Shown here piece after piece: positions 39,393 to 48,812 of a stretch of 64,000 nucleotides of DNA (its first letter is position 1; every line of letters starts with the position of its first letter). The notes beneath the pieces are model-generated. The model was not told the origin of the DNA. It did not search any database and saw only the letters and a list, made by a program, of their open reading frames with translations. A program made the translations under genes and the position numbers. This DNA comes from Nocardioides sp. W7 (GTDB lineage: Bacteria > Actinomycetota > Actinomycetes > Propionibacteriales > Nocardioidaceae). The stretch lies in NCBI RefSeq assembly GCF_022919075.1, contig NZ_CP095078.1, positions 1,736,001-1,800,000 of the forward strand, given 5' to 3'.

Positions 39393-40586
39393 TCACTTTG
39401 GCGAGATGGGTGGGACCGGCTCGCCGGAGAGCCAGGCCCGGGCGCGAACTCCGTACTCGGTGGGGGTGCCGCCCTGCTCGACCAGCAGGGACATCGGGTC
39501 GGTCGCGTGCGCGGCCCAGACCCAGAACAGCGCGCCGATGCCGTGCTCGTCGGCCCAGTCGAGCTGGTCGTCGACGTAGCCGGCGAGCGGGTCCGTGGCG
39601 CCCAGCTCGGCGATCAGCACCGGTACGTCGTCGGCGAGCGGAGCGAGGACGGAGTCCCAGCACTCGCGGGTCGAGCACTCCTTGAAGTCGTAGCTGTGGA
39701 AGGCCGCCACGAGCTGGTCGTCGTCGGGGGCGAACTCGCGCCACCGGCTGAGGTCGTTGGCGTAGTCGAGCCCGCCGAGGAGGACCGGCTGGTCGGCGCC
39801 GCTGTCGCGGATCTCGCCGACGACCGCGGCCATGCCCTGCACGGGGTAGGTCTCCCGGCTGTCGGGCGTGGTCTGGTCGTCCACGGCCGGGGCCGCGCAG
39901 CCGCCGTCGCGCCAGCACTCCCAGGTCAGGTCGAAGACCAGCTCGTCGGTGGCGTCGTAGCGCGAGTAGGGCTCGTTGAACGCGTCGAACATCACCGAGG
40001 GGTTGTGCTGGTACGCCGTCGCGACGCTGCGCCAGAAGAGCAGCGACTCGCTGTCGGGCATCGCCAGGTTGCCGAACTCGGGCGCGGGCGCCCGCTTGCG
40101 GCTGTGCAGGTCGAGGATCACCACCAGGCCGTGGCGGTTCAGGGCGGTGACGAACCGGGCGACCTCGTCGCGGTAGCCCTGTGCGGTGCGCTCCTCGTAC
40201 TGGTCGCTCACCGGTGCCCCGCGGCTGCCGAGCCAGCAGTCCTGGTTGAGGGGGAGTCGGACGGTGTTGGCGCCCCACGCGGCGATCGCGGCGGCCTGGG
40301 TGGCGTGCGGCTCCGCCGAGCCGGTGCTGTCCAGGGAGCTGATGCCCCAGCCCTGGGCGCAGGCGTACTCGAAGCTCGACCAGTTCACGCCGCGCGGCAC
40401 GAAGGTGCTGCCGTCGCGGGTGTCGACGAGCCGCTTCCCGTCCACCCGCGGCTGCGGGGCGCCGGTGGTGGCGGCCGCCGCGTCGGGATCGTCGTCGAGC
40501 AGCCCCGACTTCCCGACGGAGAATGCAGCGGCGCCCAGCAGCAGGGCGATCGACGTCGCCAGCAGGACGCGAACGTGTCGACGCAC
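39393..40586 (-). CDS. glycoside hydrolase family 5 (cellulase-like), membrane-anchored or secreted
   Basis: 397 residues. N-terminal hydrophobic helix (VLLATSIALLLGAAAFSVG) without a clear cleavage site. GH5 hallmarks: FVPRGVNWSSFEYACAQGWG, WGANTVRLPLNQDCWL, the acid/base Glu in FDAFNEPYSRY, and the nucleophile Glu in VLIAELGAT. GH5 enzymes cut beta-1,4-glucans or mannans. Endoglucanases encoded beside cellulose synthases (BcsZ-type) edit or release the polymer, which fits the synthase immediately downstream on the same strand. GTG 40586 has GGGAAAGGGGGG upstream; TACGAT at 40619-40614 (minus) is a plausible -10. Confidence 0.86.
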   Translation of the reverse strand: MRRHVRVLLATSIALLLGAAAFSVGKSGLLDDDPDAAAATTGAPQPRVDGKRLVDTRDGSTFVPRGVNWSSFEYACAQGWGISSLDSTGSAEPHATQAAAIAAWGANTVRLPLNQDCWLGSRGAPVSDQYEERTAQGYRDEVARFVTALNRHGLVVILDLHSRKRAPAPEFGNLAMPDSESLLFWRSVATAYQHNPSVMFDAFNEPYSRYDATDELVFDLTWECWRDGGCAAPAVDDQTTPDSRETYPVQGMAAVVGEIRDSGADQPVLLGGLDYANDLSRWREFAPDDDQLVAAFHSYDFKECSTRECWDSVLAPLADDVPVLIAELGATDPLAGYVDDQLDWADEHGIGALFWVWAAHATDPMSLLVEQGGTPTEYGVRARAWLSGEPVPPISPK

Positions 40587-40651
40587 GAAGGCCCCCCTTT
40601 CCCTCGGTGACGCATCGTACGGGCAACAGCCTGGGCGGCTATCGTGAAGTC

Positions 40652-43456
40652 GTGAGCGACCCGGCGGCCGATGCGCGGGTCGACCTGGTGGCCGAGCTCC
40701 GCCGTCGGGGGGTCACCGATGCCGACGACTCGGTCCTGACCCGAGCGCTCTACTCCTCCGACGCCTCGCTCTACCGCGTCGTGCCGCAGGTCGTCGCGCG
40801 GCCGCGATCGCGCGAGGAGCTGCTGGCGGTGCTCGACCTGTCGCGCACGAGCGGCGTACCTCTCACGATGCGGGGCGCCGGTACGTCGATCGCCGGCAAC
40901 GCGGTCGGGACCGGCATCGTCGTGGACACCGTCCGGCACCTCGGGCGGGTGCTGTCGATCGACCCCGAGACCCGGACCGCGGTCGTGGAGCCCGGTGCGG
41001 TGCACGCGACCCTGCAGCGGGCCGCCGCCGCGCACGGGCTGCGGTTCGGCCCGGACCCGTCGACGCACTCGCGCTGCACGGTCGGCGGGATGATCGGGAA
41101 CAACGCCTGCGGGTCGCGCGCGCTCGGCTACGGCCGGACCTCCGACAACGTGGTCGCGCTGGAGACGGCGTACGCCGCCGACGGTGACGTGCCGGCGGCG
41201 CTCGAGGCGCTGGTCGCCGACCACCTGGCGCACGTGCGGACGACCTTCGGGCGGTTCTCGCGGCAGGTCAGCGGCTACTCCCTCGAGCACCTGCTGCCCG
41301 AGCGACGCTCGGTCGACCGCTTCCTGGTGGGCTCCGAGGGCACCCTGGCGGTGGTGCTCGGCGCGACCGTGCGGCTGGTGCCGGACGAGCCGGTGCGGGA
41401 GCTGGTCGTGCTGGGCTACCCGTCGATGGCGGAGGCGGCGGACGCGGTGCCGGCGCTGCTGGCGGCGGCACCCGCTGTGGATCCTGTTGTGGAGAGCGGG
41501 TCCGGGCTGTCGGCGGCGGGTGCTCGGCTGGTCGCATGCGAGGGACTGGACGCGCGGATCGTCGACCTGGTGCGGAGCCGAGGGGGCTCCGTGCCCGAGC
41601 TGCCGCGCGGTTCGGGCTGGCTGTTCGTGGAGGTCGTCGGGCCCGACGCGCCCTCGCTCGTCTCGTCGCTGGTCGCCGTGTCCGGGGCGCTCGCCCACCG
41701 GCGGGTGGGCTCGAGCGCCGAGGCCGCGGCCCTGTGGCGGATCCGCGAGGACGGGGCCGGGCTGGCGGCCCGCAGCCTGAGCCGGCCGGCGTACTCCGGC
41801 TGGGAGGACGCCGCGGTCCCACCGGAGCGGCTCGGGGCGTGGCTGCGCGACTTCGACGAGCTGCTGCGCGAGCACGGGCTGGACGGCGTCCCCTACGGCC
41901 ACTTCGGCGACGGCTGCGTGCACGTCCGCATCGACTTCGACCTGACGGGAGGGGCCACCGGCCGGTTCCGCGACTTCCTCATCGCGAGCGCGCTCCGCCT
42001 GCGCGACCACGGCGGCTCGCTGTCCGGTGAGCACGGCGACGGGCGCGCGCGTTCGGAGCTGCTGCCGCTGATGTACGACGCGGAGTCGCTGCGGCTCTTC
42101 GGCGCGGTCAAGGCGATCTGCGATCCGGCGGGCGTGCTCAACCCGGGCGTGCTGGTGGATCCCGCGCCGCTCGACGCGGACCTGCGCGCGGTGCGCCCAC
42201 GGCTGCCGGTGCGGTCGCTGCTGCGGTTGGTCGAGGACGGCGGCTCGCTGGGCGACGCGGTGCACCGCTGCACCGGGGTCGGTCGCTGCGTCGCGCCGAC
42301 CACGACCGGGGTGATGTGCCCCTCCTACCTCGCCACCCGGGAGGAGAAGGACTCCACCCGCGGTCGGGCGCGGGTGCTCCAGGAGGCGCTCGACGGCTCG
42401 CTGGTGACCGGCCTCGCGGACCCGGCGGTGACCGAGGCGCTCGACCTGTGCCTGGCGTGCAAGGGCTGTGCGTCCGACTGTCCGACCGGCGTCGATCTCG
42501 CGACCTACAAGGCCGAGGCGCTGCACCAGCAGTACGCCGGGCGCCGCCGGCCGCGCAGCCACCACACGCTGGGCGGGCTGCCGCGCTGGGTGGCGCTGGC
42601 TGCGCCGGTCGCCCCGGTGCTGGCTCGCGCGCAGCGGGTGCCGCTGCTGGGTCGCCTCGCGGGCGCGCTCGCCGGCGTCGACCGGCGGCGCACGCTGCCG
42701 GCGCTCGCGCCCCAGTCGCTGCGCCGCTCCGCGGGGGTGCCCGACCGGGTCCCGGACGTGTGGATCTGGGCCGACACCTTCACCGACCACTTCCTGCCGG
42801 GCACGGCGCGCGCGGCCGTCCGGGTGCTGGAGGCGGCCGGGCTCAGCGTCCGGGTGATCGCCGACGACGCCTGCTGCGGGCTCACCTGGCTGACCACGGG
42901 CCAGCTCGAGCGGGCCCGGTCCACGATGGCGGGCACGGTCCGGACGCTGGCGCCGTACGTCTCGAGCGGGGTGCCGGTGATCGGCCTGGAGCCCTCCTGC
43001 CTGGCGACCCTGCGCAGCGACGCGGTCCAGCTGGTCGACGACCCCCGGGCGGTCGTGGTGGCCGAGGGCGTGCTGACCTTCGCCGAGCTCGTCGACCGGC
43101 TCGGCGTGCCGGTGCCGGACCTGACCGGGGTCGAGGTGGTCGCCCAGCCGCACTGCCACCAGTCGTCGGTGCTCGGCTGGGCGGCCGACGAGCGGCTGTT
43201 GACCGGCGCCGGCGCGACGGTGACCCGGGTGCCGGGCTGCTGCGGGCTCGCCGGCAGCTGGGGCATGGAGCCCGGCCACTACGACACCTCGGTCGCGGTC
43301 GCCGAGACCCACCTGCTGCCGGCCGTGCGCGCCCGACCGGACGCGATCGTGCTGGCCGACGGCCTGTCGTGCCGCCATCAGCTCGACGACCTCGCCGGCG
43401 TGCCGGCGATGCACCTGGCCGAACTGCTCGCTTCTCGTGGCGCGTGTGCGAAATAG
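40652..43456 (+). CDS. FAD-linked oxidase / Fe-S fusion (D-2-hydroxyacid dehydrogenase type, GlcD-GlpC-like)
   Basis: 934 residues. N-terminal FAD-binding domain (VPLTMRGAGTSIAGNAVG, CTVGGMIGNNACGSRALGYG) and FAD-oxidase C-terminal domain (YGHFGDGCVHVRIDFDL, LSGEHGDGRARSELLPLMY). Then a ferredoxin-like region (CTGVGRCVAPTTTGVMCPSY and CLACKGCASDCPTG) and paired CCG-type modules (DACCGLTW, PGCCGLAGSWGME). Such proteins oxidise D-lactate, D-2-hydroxyglutarate or similar acids and pass electrons onward at the membrane. GTG 40652 is preceded by TATCGT (40640-40645) at 6 bp, so the mRNA is probably leaderless. Substrate not determinable. Confidence 0.88.
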   Translation: MSDPAADARVDLVAELRRRGVTDADDSVLTRALYSSDASLYRVVPQVVARPRSREELLAVLDLSRTSGVPLTMRGAGTSIAGNAVGTGIVVDTVRHLGRVLSIDPETRTAVVEPGAVHATLQRAAAAHGLRFGPDPSTHSRCTVGGMIGNNACGSRALGYGRTSDNVVALETAYAADGDVPAALEALVADHLAHVRTTFGRFSRQVSGYSLEHLLPERRSVDRFLVGSEGTLAVVLGATVRLVPDEPVRELVVLGYPSMAEAADAVPALLAAAPAVDPVVESGSGLSAAGARLVACEGLDARIVDLVRSRGGSVPELPRGSGWLFVEVVGPDAPSLVSSLVAVSGALAHRRVGSSAEAAALWRIREDGAGLAARSLSRPAYSGWEDAAVPPERLGAWLRDFDELLREHGLDGVPYGHFGDGCVHVRIDFDLTGGATGRFRDFLIASALRLRDHGGSLSGEHGDGRARSELLPLMYDAESLRLFGAVKAICDPAGVLNPGVLVDPAPLDADLRAVRPRLPVRSLLRLVEDGGSLGDAVHRCTGVGRCVAPTTTGVMCPSYLATREEKDSTRGRARVLQEALDGSLVTGLADPAVTEALDLCLACKGCASDCPTGVDLATYKAEALHQQYAGRRRPRSHHTLGGLPRWVALAAPVAPVLARAQRVPLLGRLAGALAGVDRRRTLPALAPQSLRRSAGVPDRVPDVWIWADTFTDHFLPGTARAAVRVLEAAGLSVRVIADDACCGLTWLTTGQLERARSTMAGTVRTLAPYVSSGVPVIGLEPSCLATLRSDAVQLVDDPRAVVVAEGVLTFAELVDRLGVPVPDLTGVEVVAQPHCHQSSVLGWAADERLLTGAGATVTRVPGCCGLAGSWGMEPGHYDTSVAVAETHLLPAVRARPDAIVLADGLSCRHQLDDLAGVPAMHLAELLASRGACAK

Positions 43457-43578
43457 TTGGACGGTTGGCGTCGTCAGGGTTCGTGCCTCGCAAGGCGGCG
43501 GCACGACGGCATACCGGGCGTCTTCCGAGTGCTGCCAACGCAGCGAGGGGCGCGCCATGGCGGCGTCCAACCGTTCAA
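43457..43578. repeat. 122-bp element with terminal inverted repeats
   Basis: It starts TTGGACGGTTGG immediately after the preceding stop and ends CCAACCGTTCAA (11 of 12 inverted match). The inside holds further short inverted pairs, such as CGTGCC/GGCACG. No ORF. The size and ends resemble a MITE or a long intergenic palindrome. Confidence 0.55.
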
Positions 43579-43610
43579 GGATTTCGTGCGCGCGACACTA
43601 GACTCGTCGA

Positions 43611-43697
43611 GTGAACCCCCAGCAGCGTCGACTCATCATCCCGGCCGCTCTCGTGGTGCTGCTGGTGATCGTGGTGATCGCCTCGGTGGTGAAGTAG
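43611..43697 (+). CDS. 28-residue membrane peptide, leaderless
   Basis: Reads VNPQQRRLIIPAALVVLLVI-VVIASVVK: a short basic N-terminus then one hydrophobic helix. TAGACT (43599-43604) ends 6 bp before the GTG, the spacing of a leaderless promoter, and the TAG stop abuts the ATG of the methyltransferase gene with no gap. Codon use (GTG/CTC/GTC) matches real genes. The function is unknown; it may be a functional microprotein or simply deliver ribosomes to the next gene. Confidence 0.6.
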   Translation: MNPQQRRLIIPAALVVLLVIVVIASVVK

Positions 43698-44909
43698 ATG
43701 CCGTCGGAGTCCCTGCTGCGCGTGCTCGCCGAGATCCGCGGCCACCTGCTCGACCCCGACACCCTCGTCAAGGCGGTGGCCGGTGGCCGCCAGCGCGGCA
43801 CCGAGCCGCCGTGGCGGCGGGTCGAGCTGCGCTACGTCGACCTGAAGGCGGGCCGACACCTTCAGGTGACGTCGTACGACGAGACCCAGGCGCACACCGC
43901 CAACCACCTCGTCGGCGACCCCGCGCGCGGCGCCGTCGACGCCCTGCTGGAGCTGCCGTTCGGCAACTGGCACGTCGACACCACGACCCAGAGCCACCAG
44001 GTCCGAGTCACCAAGAAGCTAGAGGGGGTGCTGCACACCCAGGACCGGTCCGCGCCGGTCGAGGCGGTGCGCGGGCACGACCGGGCGAAGGACCGGCTGC
44101 TGCCCGAGGACGACCCGGTCTTCCGGGCACTCGGCCTCAGCGACGCGCAGGGCCGCCTCAAGCCGAGCCGGCAGGCGAAGTACCGCCAGGTCGAGGAGTT
44201 CCTCCGGCTGCTCGACAAGACCCTCACCGACGCGCTGGAGAAGGGGCACCTGCGCCGGCCCTCCGCCGAGGAGCCGCTGCGGATCGTCGACCTGGGCTGC
44301 GGCAACGCGTACCTCACCTTCGCCGCGCAGCGCTACCTCACCGCCGTCCGCGGACTGCCCGTCGTCGTCACCGGTGTCGACGTCAAGGAGCAGTCGCGCG
44401 AGCACAACAGCGAGGTCGCCGCGTCGCTGGGGGTCGAGGCCGAGTTCGTCGTCGGCACCATCGGCGGCGTCGAGCTGGACCCGGCACCCGAGGTCGTCCT
44501 CGCGCTGCACGCCTGCGACACCGCGACCGACGAGGCGCTGGCGCAGGCGGTCGGCTGGGGCGCCCAGGTCGTGCTCGCCGCCCCGTGCTGCCACCACGAC
44601 ATCGCCGCCCAGCTGCGCAAGGCGCCCACCCCGGCGCCGTACTCCCTGCTGACCCGGCACGGCATCCTGCGCGAGCGGCTCGCCGACACCCTCACCGACG
44701 GCATCCGGGCCGCGCTGCTGCGCATCGAGGGCTACCGGGTCGACGTCGTCCAGTTCGTCGAGAGCCAGCACACGCCCCGCAACACCATGCTCCGAGCCAT
44801 CCGCACCGGCGGCCCGGTCGAGGACGGGGTCCGCGCGGAGTACGACGACCTCGTCGCCACCTGGTCGGTCCGCCCCCTGCTCGCCGAGCTGCTCGATGCG
44901 CGTCCCTGA
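43698..44909 (+). CDS. class I SAM-dependent methyltransferase (METTL25-like)
   Basis: 403 residues. The SAM-binding motif is RIVDLGCGNAYLTFAAQRYL (about residues 195-215), followed by VTGVDVKEQSREHN. ALHACDTATDEALAQAV and APCCHHDIAAQL are hallmarks of the METTL25/RRNAD1-like group, whose bacterial members are uncharacterised. An N-terminal domain of about 190 residues (RRVELRYVDLKAGRHLQVTS) is specific to this family. The substrate is unknown; a nucleic-acid or ribosomal target is a guess. It starts directly after the 28-residue peptide and overlaps the next gene by 14 nt. Confidence 0.8.
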   Translation: MPSESLLRVLAEIRGHLLDPDTLVKAVAGGRQRGTEPPWRRVELRYVDLKAGRHLQVTSYDETQAHTANHLVGDPARGAVDALLELPFGNWHVDTTTQSHQVRVTKKLEGVLHTQDRSAPVEAVRGHDRAKDRLLPEDDPVFRALGLSDAQGRLKPSRQAKYRQVEEFLRLLDKTLTDALEKGHLRRPSAEEPLRIVDLGCGNAYLTFAAQRYLTAVRGLPVVVTGVDVKEQSREHNSEVAASLGVEAEFVVGTIGGVELDPAPEVVLALHACDTATDEALAQAVGWGAQVVLAAPCCHHDIAAQLRKAPTPAPYSLLTRHGILRERLADTLTDGIRAALLRIEGYRVDVVQFVESQHTPRNTMLRAIRTGGPVEDGVRAEYDDLVATWSVRPLLAELLDARP

Positions 44910-45912
44910 CCGGGCGCTGGCGCTGCTGGTCGCGGTGCCGTTCGTGGTGGGCTTCACCGCGGCGCCCGCCGACGCGGGGGCGGAGGTCGCGTTCACCTTC
45001 GCGGACCCCGAGATCGTGGAGTCCAGCGGCCTCGCGACCCTCGACGGGCTGGTCGCCACGGTGAACGACTCGGGCGACTCCGGCCGGGTGTTCGCCGTCG
45101 ACCCGGCCAGCGGCGAGACCGTCGGCGTGACCCGCTGGTCGCCGGAGCCGCGTGACGTCGAGGCGGTCGCCCCCGCGGGTCCGGGGGAGGTCTGGGTCGG
45201 CGACATCGGCGACAACCGTGGGGTCCGTGAGTCGGTCGAGGTGCTGCGGGTGCCGGTCCGGCGAGGGGACCGGACGGTCGAGCCGGAGCGGTTCGAGCTG
45301 GTCTACCCCGACGGCGCCACCGACGCCGAGACGCTGATGACCGAGCCCGGCTCCGGCCGGTTGGTGGTCGTGAGCAAGGGCATCTTCGGCGGCGTGGTCT
45401 ACCGGGCGCCCGCGCGACTCGACCCCGACGAGCCCAACCGGCTGGAGGAGGTCGGTACCGCGATCGGGCTCGCCACCGACGGGGCGTTCTTCCCCGACGG
45501 TCGCCACCTGGTGGTGCGCAACTACGGGAGGGCCGCCGTACTCACTTGGCCGCGGCTGGAGGAGGTCGGCTCCTTCGACCTCCCCGACCAGGACCAGGGC
45601 GAGGGCCTCGCCGTCGACGAGGACGGGCAGCTGCTCGTCGGCACCGAGGGCGCCTTCAGCGAGGTGCTGCGGGTGTCGCTGCCGGGCGAGTTCCAGGCGG
45701 CGATGGCGGCTACGCCGTCGCCGTCCGCCGAGACGTCGCCGCTGCCGGCGGACACGGTCGAGCCCGACGACGGGTACGACGGTCCCGGCGACGGCAGCGA
45801 CCCCCAGTGGGGGTGGCTGGTCGCCGGCCTGCTCGTGATCGTCCTGCCCCTGCTCGGGGTGGCGCTGCTCGTGCTGGTCGTCGTCTCCGCCGTCCGCGGC
45901 CGGCGTCGCTGA
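44896..45912 (+). CDS. secreted, C-terminally membrane-anchored protein (beta-propeller-like)
   Basis: 338 residues. Signal peptide (ALALLVAVPFVVGFTAAPAD, cleavage near ADAG). The body has repeated strand-turn segments of the propeller type (LVATVNDSGDSGRVFAVDPA, GEVWVGDIGDNRG, GLATDGAFFPDGRHLVVRNY, GEGLAVDEDGQLLVGTEG). A Pro/Ser/Asp-rich stalk leads to a C-terminal helix (WLVAGLLVIVLPLLGVALLV) with a basic end (RGRRR), which would anchor it outside the membrane. No enzymatic motif. It overlaps the methyltransferase by 14 nt, so it is likely cotranscribed. Confidence 0.72.
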   Translation: MRVPDRALALLVAVPFVVGFTAAPADAGAEVAFTFADPEIVESSGLATLDGLVATVNDSGDSGRVFAVDPASGETVGVTRWSPEPRDVEAVAPAGPGEVWVGDIGDNRGVRESVEVLRVPVRRGDRTVEPERFELVYPDGATDAETLMTEPGSGRLVVVSKGIFGGVVYRAPARLDPDEPNRLEEVGTAIGLATDGAFFPDGRHLVVRNYGRAAVLTWPRLEEVGSFDLPDQDQGEGLAVDEDGQLLVGTEGAFSEVLRVSLPGEFQAAMAATPSPSAETSPLPADTVEPDDGYDGPGDGSDPQWGWLVAGLLVIVLPLLGVALLVLVVVSAVRGRRR

Positions 45913-45963
45913 GCACCCGCTCGGACGAGTTTGTCGGCGGTCGTCCGCGGCTACCGACGTCGT

Positions 45964-46968
45964 GTGCCCCGCCTGCGCCGTACCTCTCCCGACCAGCCGG
46001 GCTGGACCCGGCGCCGGGCCGGCCGCGGCTTCGTCTACCTCGACCAGCACGGGGAGCGGCTGCCGGAGGCGGACGCCCAGCGGGTGCGCGACCTGGTCAT
46101 CCCGCCCGCCTGGCGCGACGTGTGGGTCACGCCGTACGAGAACGGCCACCTGCAGGCCGTCGGCACCGACGACGCGGGACGGCGGCAGTACCTCTACCAC
46201 CCCGCCTGGCGGGAGCGTCGCGACGCGGAGAAGTTCGACCGGATGCTGGCCTTCGGGCACGCGCTGGCCAAGGCGCGGGAGCTGATCGTCGCCGATCTCG
46301 GCCGCGAGGGGATGCCGCTGGAGAGAGCGTGCGCGGCCGCCGTACGCCTGCTGGATCTCGGGTACTTCCGGATCGGCAACGACGTGTACGCCGATGAGAA
46401 CGGCAGCTTCGGGCTGACGACGCTGGAGCGCCGACACGTCCGCCGCCAGCAGGACCGGCTGGTGTTCACGTTCACCGGCAAGTCGGGGGTCGACCACCGC
46501 ATCGAGATCGACGATGCGGTCGTGGTCGCGACGATCGAGGCGATGCGGCGCCGCCGCGGCGACACCCTGCGGCTGCTGTCCTACAAGGACGGGCGGTCGT
46601 GGCGCGACCTGCTGCCGGCGCTGGTCAACACCTACGTCCGGGAGTCGACGGGCATCGAGGCGACCGCCAAGGACTTCCGCACCTGGCACGCCACCGTGCT
46701 GGCGGCCGCCGCCCTGGCCGAGACGCGGGAGCCGGGGCACTCGAAGGCCTCGCGGAAGCGTGCCGTCTCCGGTGCGATGAACGAGGTCTCGTCGTTCCTC
46801 GGGAACACCCCGACGCTGGCGCGCTCGTCGTACGTCGACCCCCGAGTGATCGAGGCCTACGACGAGGGTCGCACCATCGAGCGGGCGACCCGGCGCAGCT
46901 ACGCCAGCCCCGACGAGCGTCAGGCCGCGCTGGAGCGGGCGACGCTGAAGCTGATCAAGGAGGCCTGA
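45964..46968 (+). CDS. DNA topoisomerase IB (poxvirus/bacterial type)
   Basis: 334 residues, the usual size of bacterial TopIB. It relaxes supercoils by nicking one strand through a 3'-phosphotyrosine. Landmarks: PGWTRRRAGRGFVYLDQHGE, LVIPPAWRDVWVTPYENGHL, QYLYHPAWRERRDAEKFDRM, FRIGNDVYADENGSFGLTTL, FTGKSGVDHRI, AKDFRTWHATVLAAAAL, and the catalytic Tyr in SSYVDPRVIEAYDEG. GTG 45964 is preferred; the frame is open to TTG 45931. Its stop overlaps the macrodomain gene (TGATG). Confidence 0.92.
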   Translation: MPRLRRTSPDQPGWTRRRAGRGFVYLDQHGERLPEADAQRVRDLVIPPAWRDVWVTPYENGHLQAVGTDDAGRRQYLYHPAWRERRDAEKFDRMLAFGHALAKARELIVADLGREGMPLERACAAAVRLLDLGYFRIGNDVYADENGSFGLTTLERRHVRRQQDRLVFTFTGKSGVDHRIEIDDAVVVATIEAMRRRRGDTLRLLSYKDGRSWRDLLPALVNTYVRESTGIEATAKDFRTWHATVLAAAALAETREPGHSKASRKRAVSGAMNEVSSFLGNTPTLARSSYVDPRVIEAYDEGRTIERATRRSYASPDERQAALERATLKLIKEA

Positions 46969-47477
46969 TGGAGATCACGGCGGTGCAGGGCGACATCGCG
47001 GCCCAGGACGTCGACGCGGTGGTCAACGCGGCGAACCGCGCGATGCGGGGCGGCGGCGGGGTGGACGGCGCGATCCATCGGGCCGGCGGCCCCGCGGTGC
47101 TCGCGGACTGCGTCGCGCGCTTCCCCGACGGGCTGGCGACCGGCGACGCCGGGTGGACCACCGCCGGCGAGCTGCCCGCGCGGTGGGTGATCCACGTCGT
47201 CGGCCCGAACCGGAACGCCGGCGAGACCGACCGCTCCCTGCTGACCTCCTGCTACGCCCGCGCGATCGAGATAGCCGATGAGCTCGGCGCGCGCTCCGTC
47301 GCCTTCCCCCTGGTCAGTGCGGGGGTCTACGGCTGGCCGAAGGACGACGCGATCGCCTGCGCGCTGGAGGTCCTCCGCGCGGCGTCCGACGCCGGGTCCA
47401 CGTCGGTCACCGAGGCCCGGATCGTGGCCTTCGACGCGGCGACGTACGAGCTGGTGGCCACCTCGCTGGTCGAGTAG
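46968..47477 (+). CDS. macrodomain protein (O-acetyl-ADP-ribose deacetylase-like)
   Basis: 169 residues, a single macrodomain of the YmdB/MacroD type. VDAVVNAANRAMRGGGGVDG-AIHRAGG is the diagnostic ADP-ribose-binding loop, with the second loop at AFPLVSAGVYGWPKDDA. Such enzymes deacetylate O-acetyl-ADP-ribose or remove ADP-ribose from proteins or nucleic acids. It is translationally coupled to topoisomerase IB. The last codons (LVE, stop) are part of a genome repeat beginning at 47468, so the C-terminus was set by that element. Confidence 0.92.
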   Translation: MEITAVQGDIAAQDVDAVVNAANRAMRGGGGVDGAIHRAGGPAVLADCVARFPDGLATGDAGWTTAGELPARWVIHVVGPNRNAGETDRSLLTSCYARAIEIADELGARSVAFPLVSAGVYGWPKDDAIACALEVLRAASDAGSTSVTEARIVAFDAATYELVATSLVE

Positions 47478-47555
47478 CGAGCGCCAGCGAGCGTATCGAG
47501 ACCGTGCTTCGGGCGATCTCGATACGCCCGCTCGTTCCTCGCGGGCTACTCGATC
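47468..47555. repeat. Nocardioides-like intergenic palindrome overlapping the macrodomain stop
   Basis: GGTCGAGTAGCGAGCGCCAG continuing to ...CGTATCGAGACC, and the near-inverted GATCTCGATACGCCCGCTCG continuing to ...GGGCTACTCGATC, form a long hairpin around TGCTTCGGGC. I recall near-identical GGTCTCGATACGCTCGC/GCGAGCGTATCGAGACC sequences as very common between genes in Nocardioides. It lies between convergent genes and probably terminates both. Confidence 0.75.
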
Positions 47556-47565
47556 AGCGAGTCGA

Positions 47566-48741
<1,176 letters not shown>

Positions 48742-48812
48742 TCATTGTTGCAGCAGCGTTGCGGCGAGATAAATCGCGACCGGCGCGCGGCGCGTGCGCG
48801 ATCATGGGACGC

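Noticed and set aside
45931-45963. TTG-initiated N-terminal extension of topoisomerase IB
   Set aside because: The extra 11 residues are not typical of the family and the TTG lacks a ribosome site; GTG 45964 gives the expected N-terminus.
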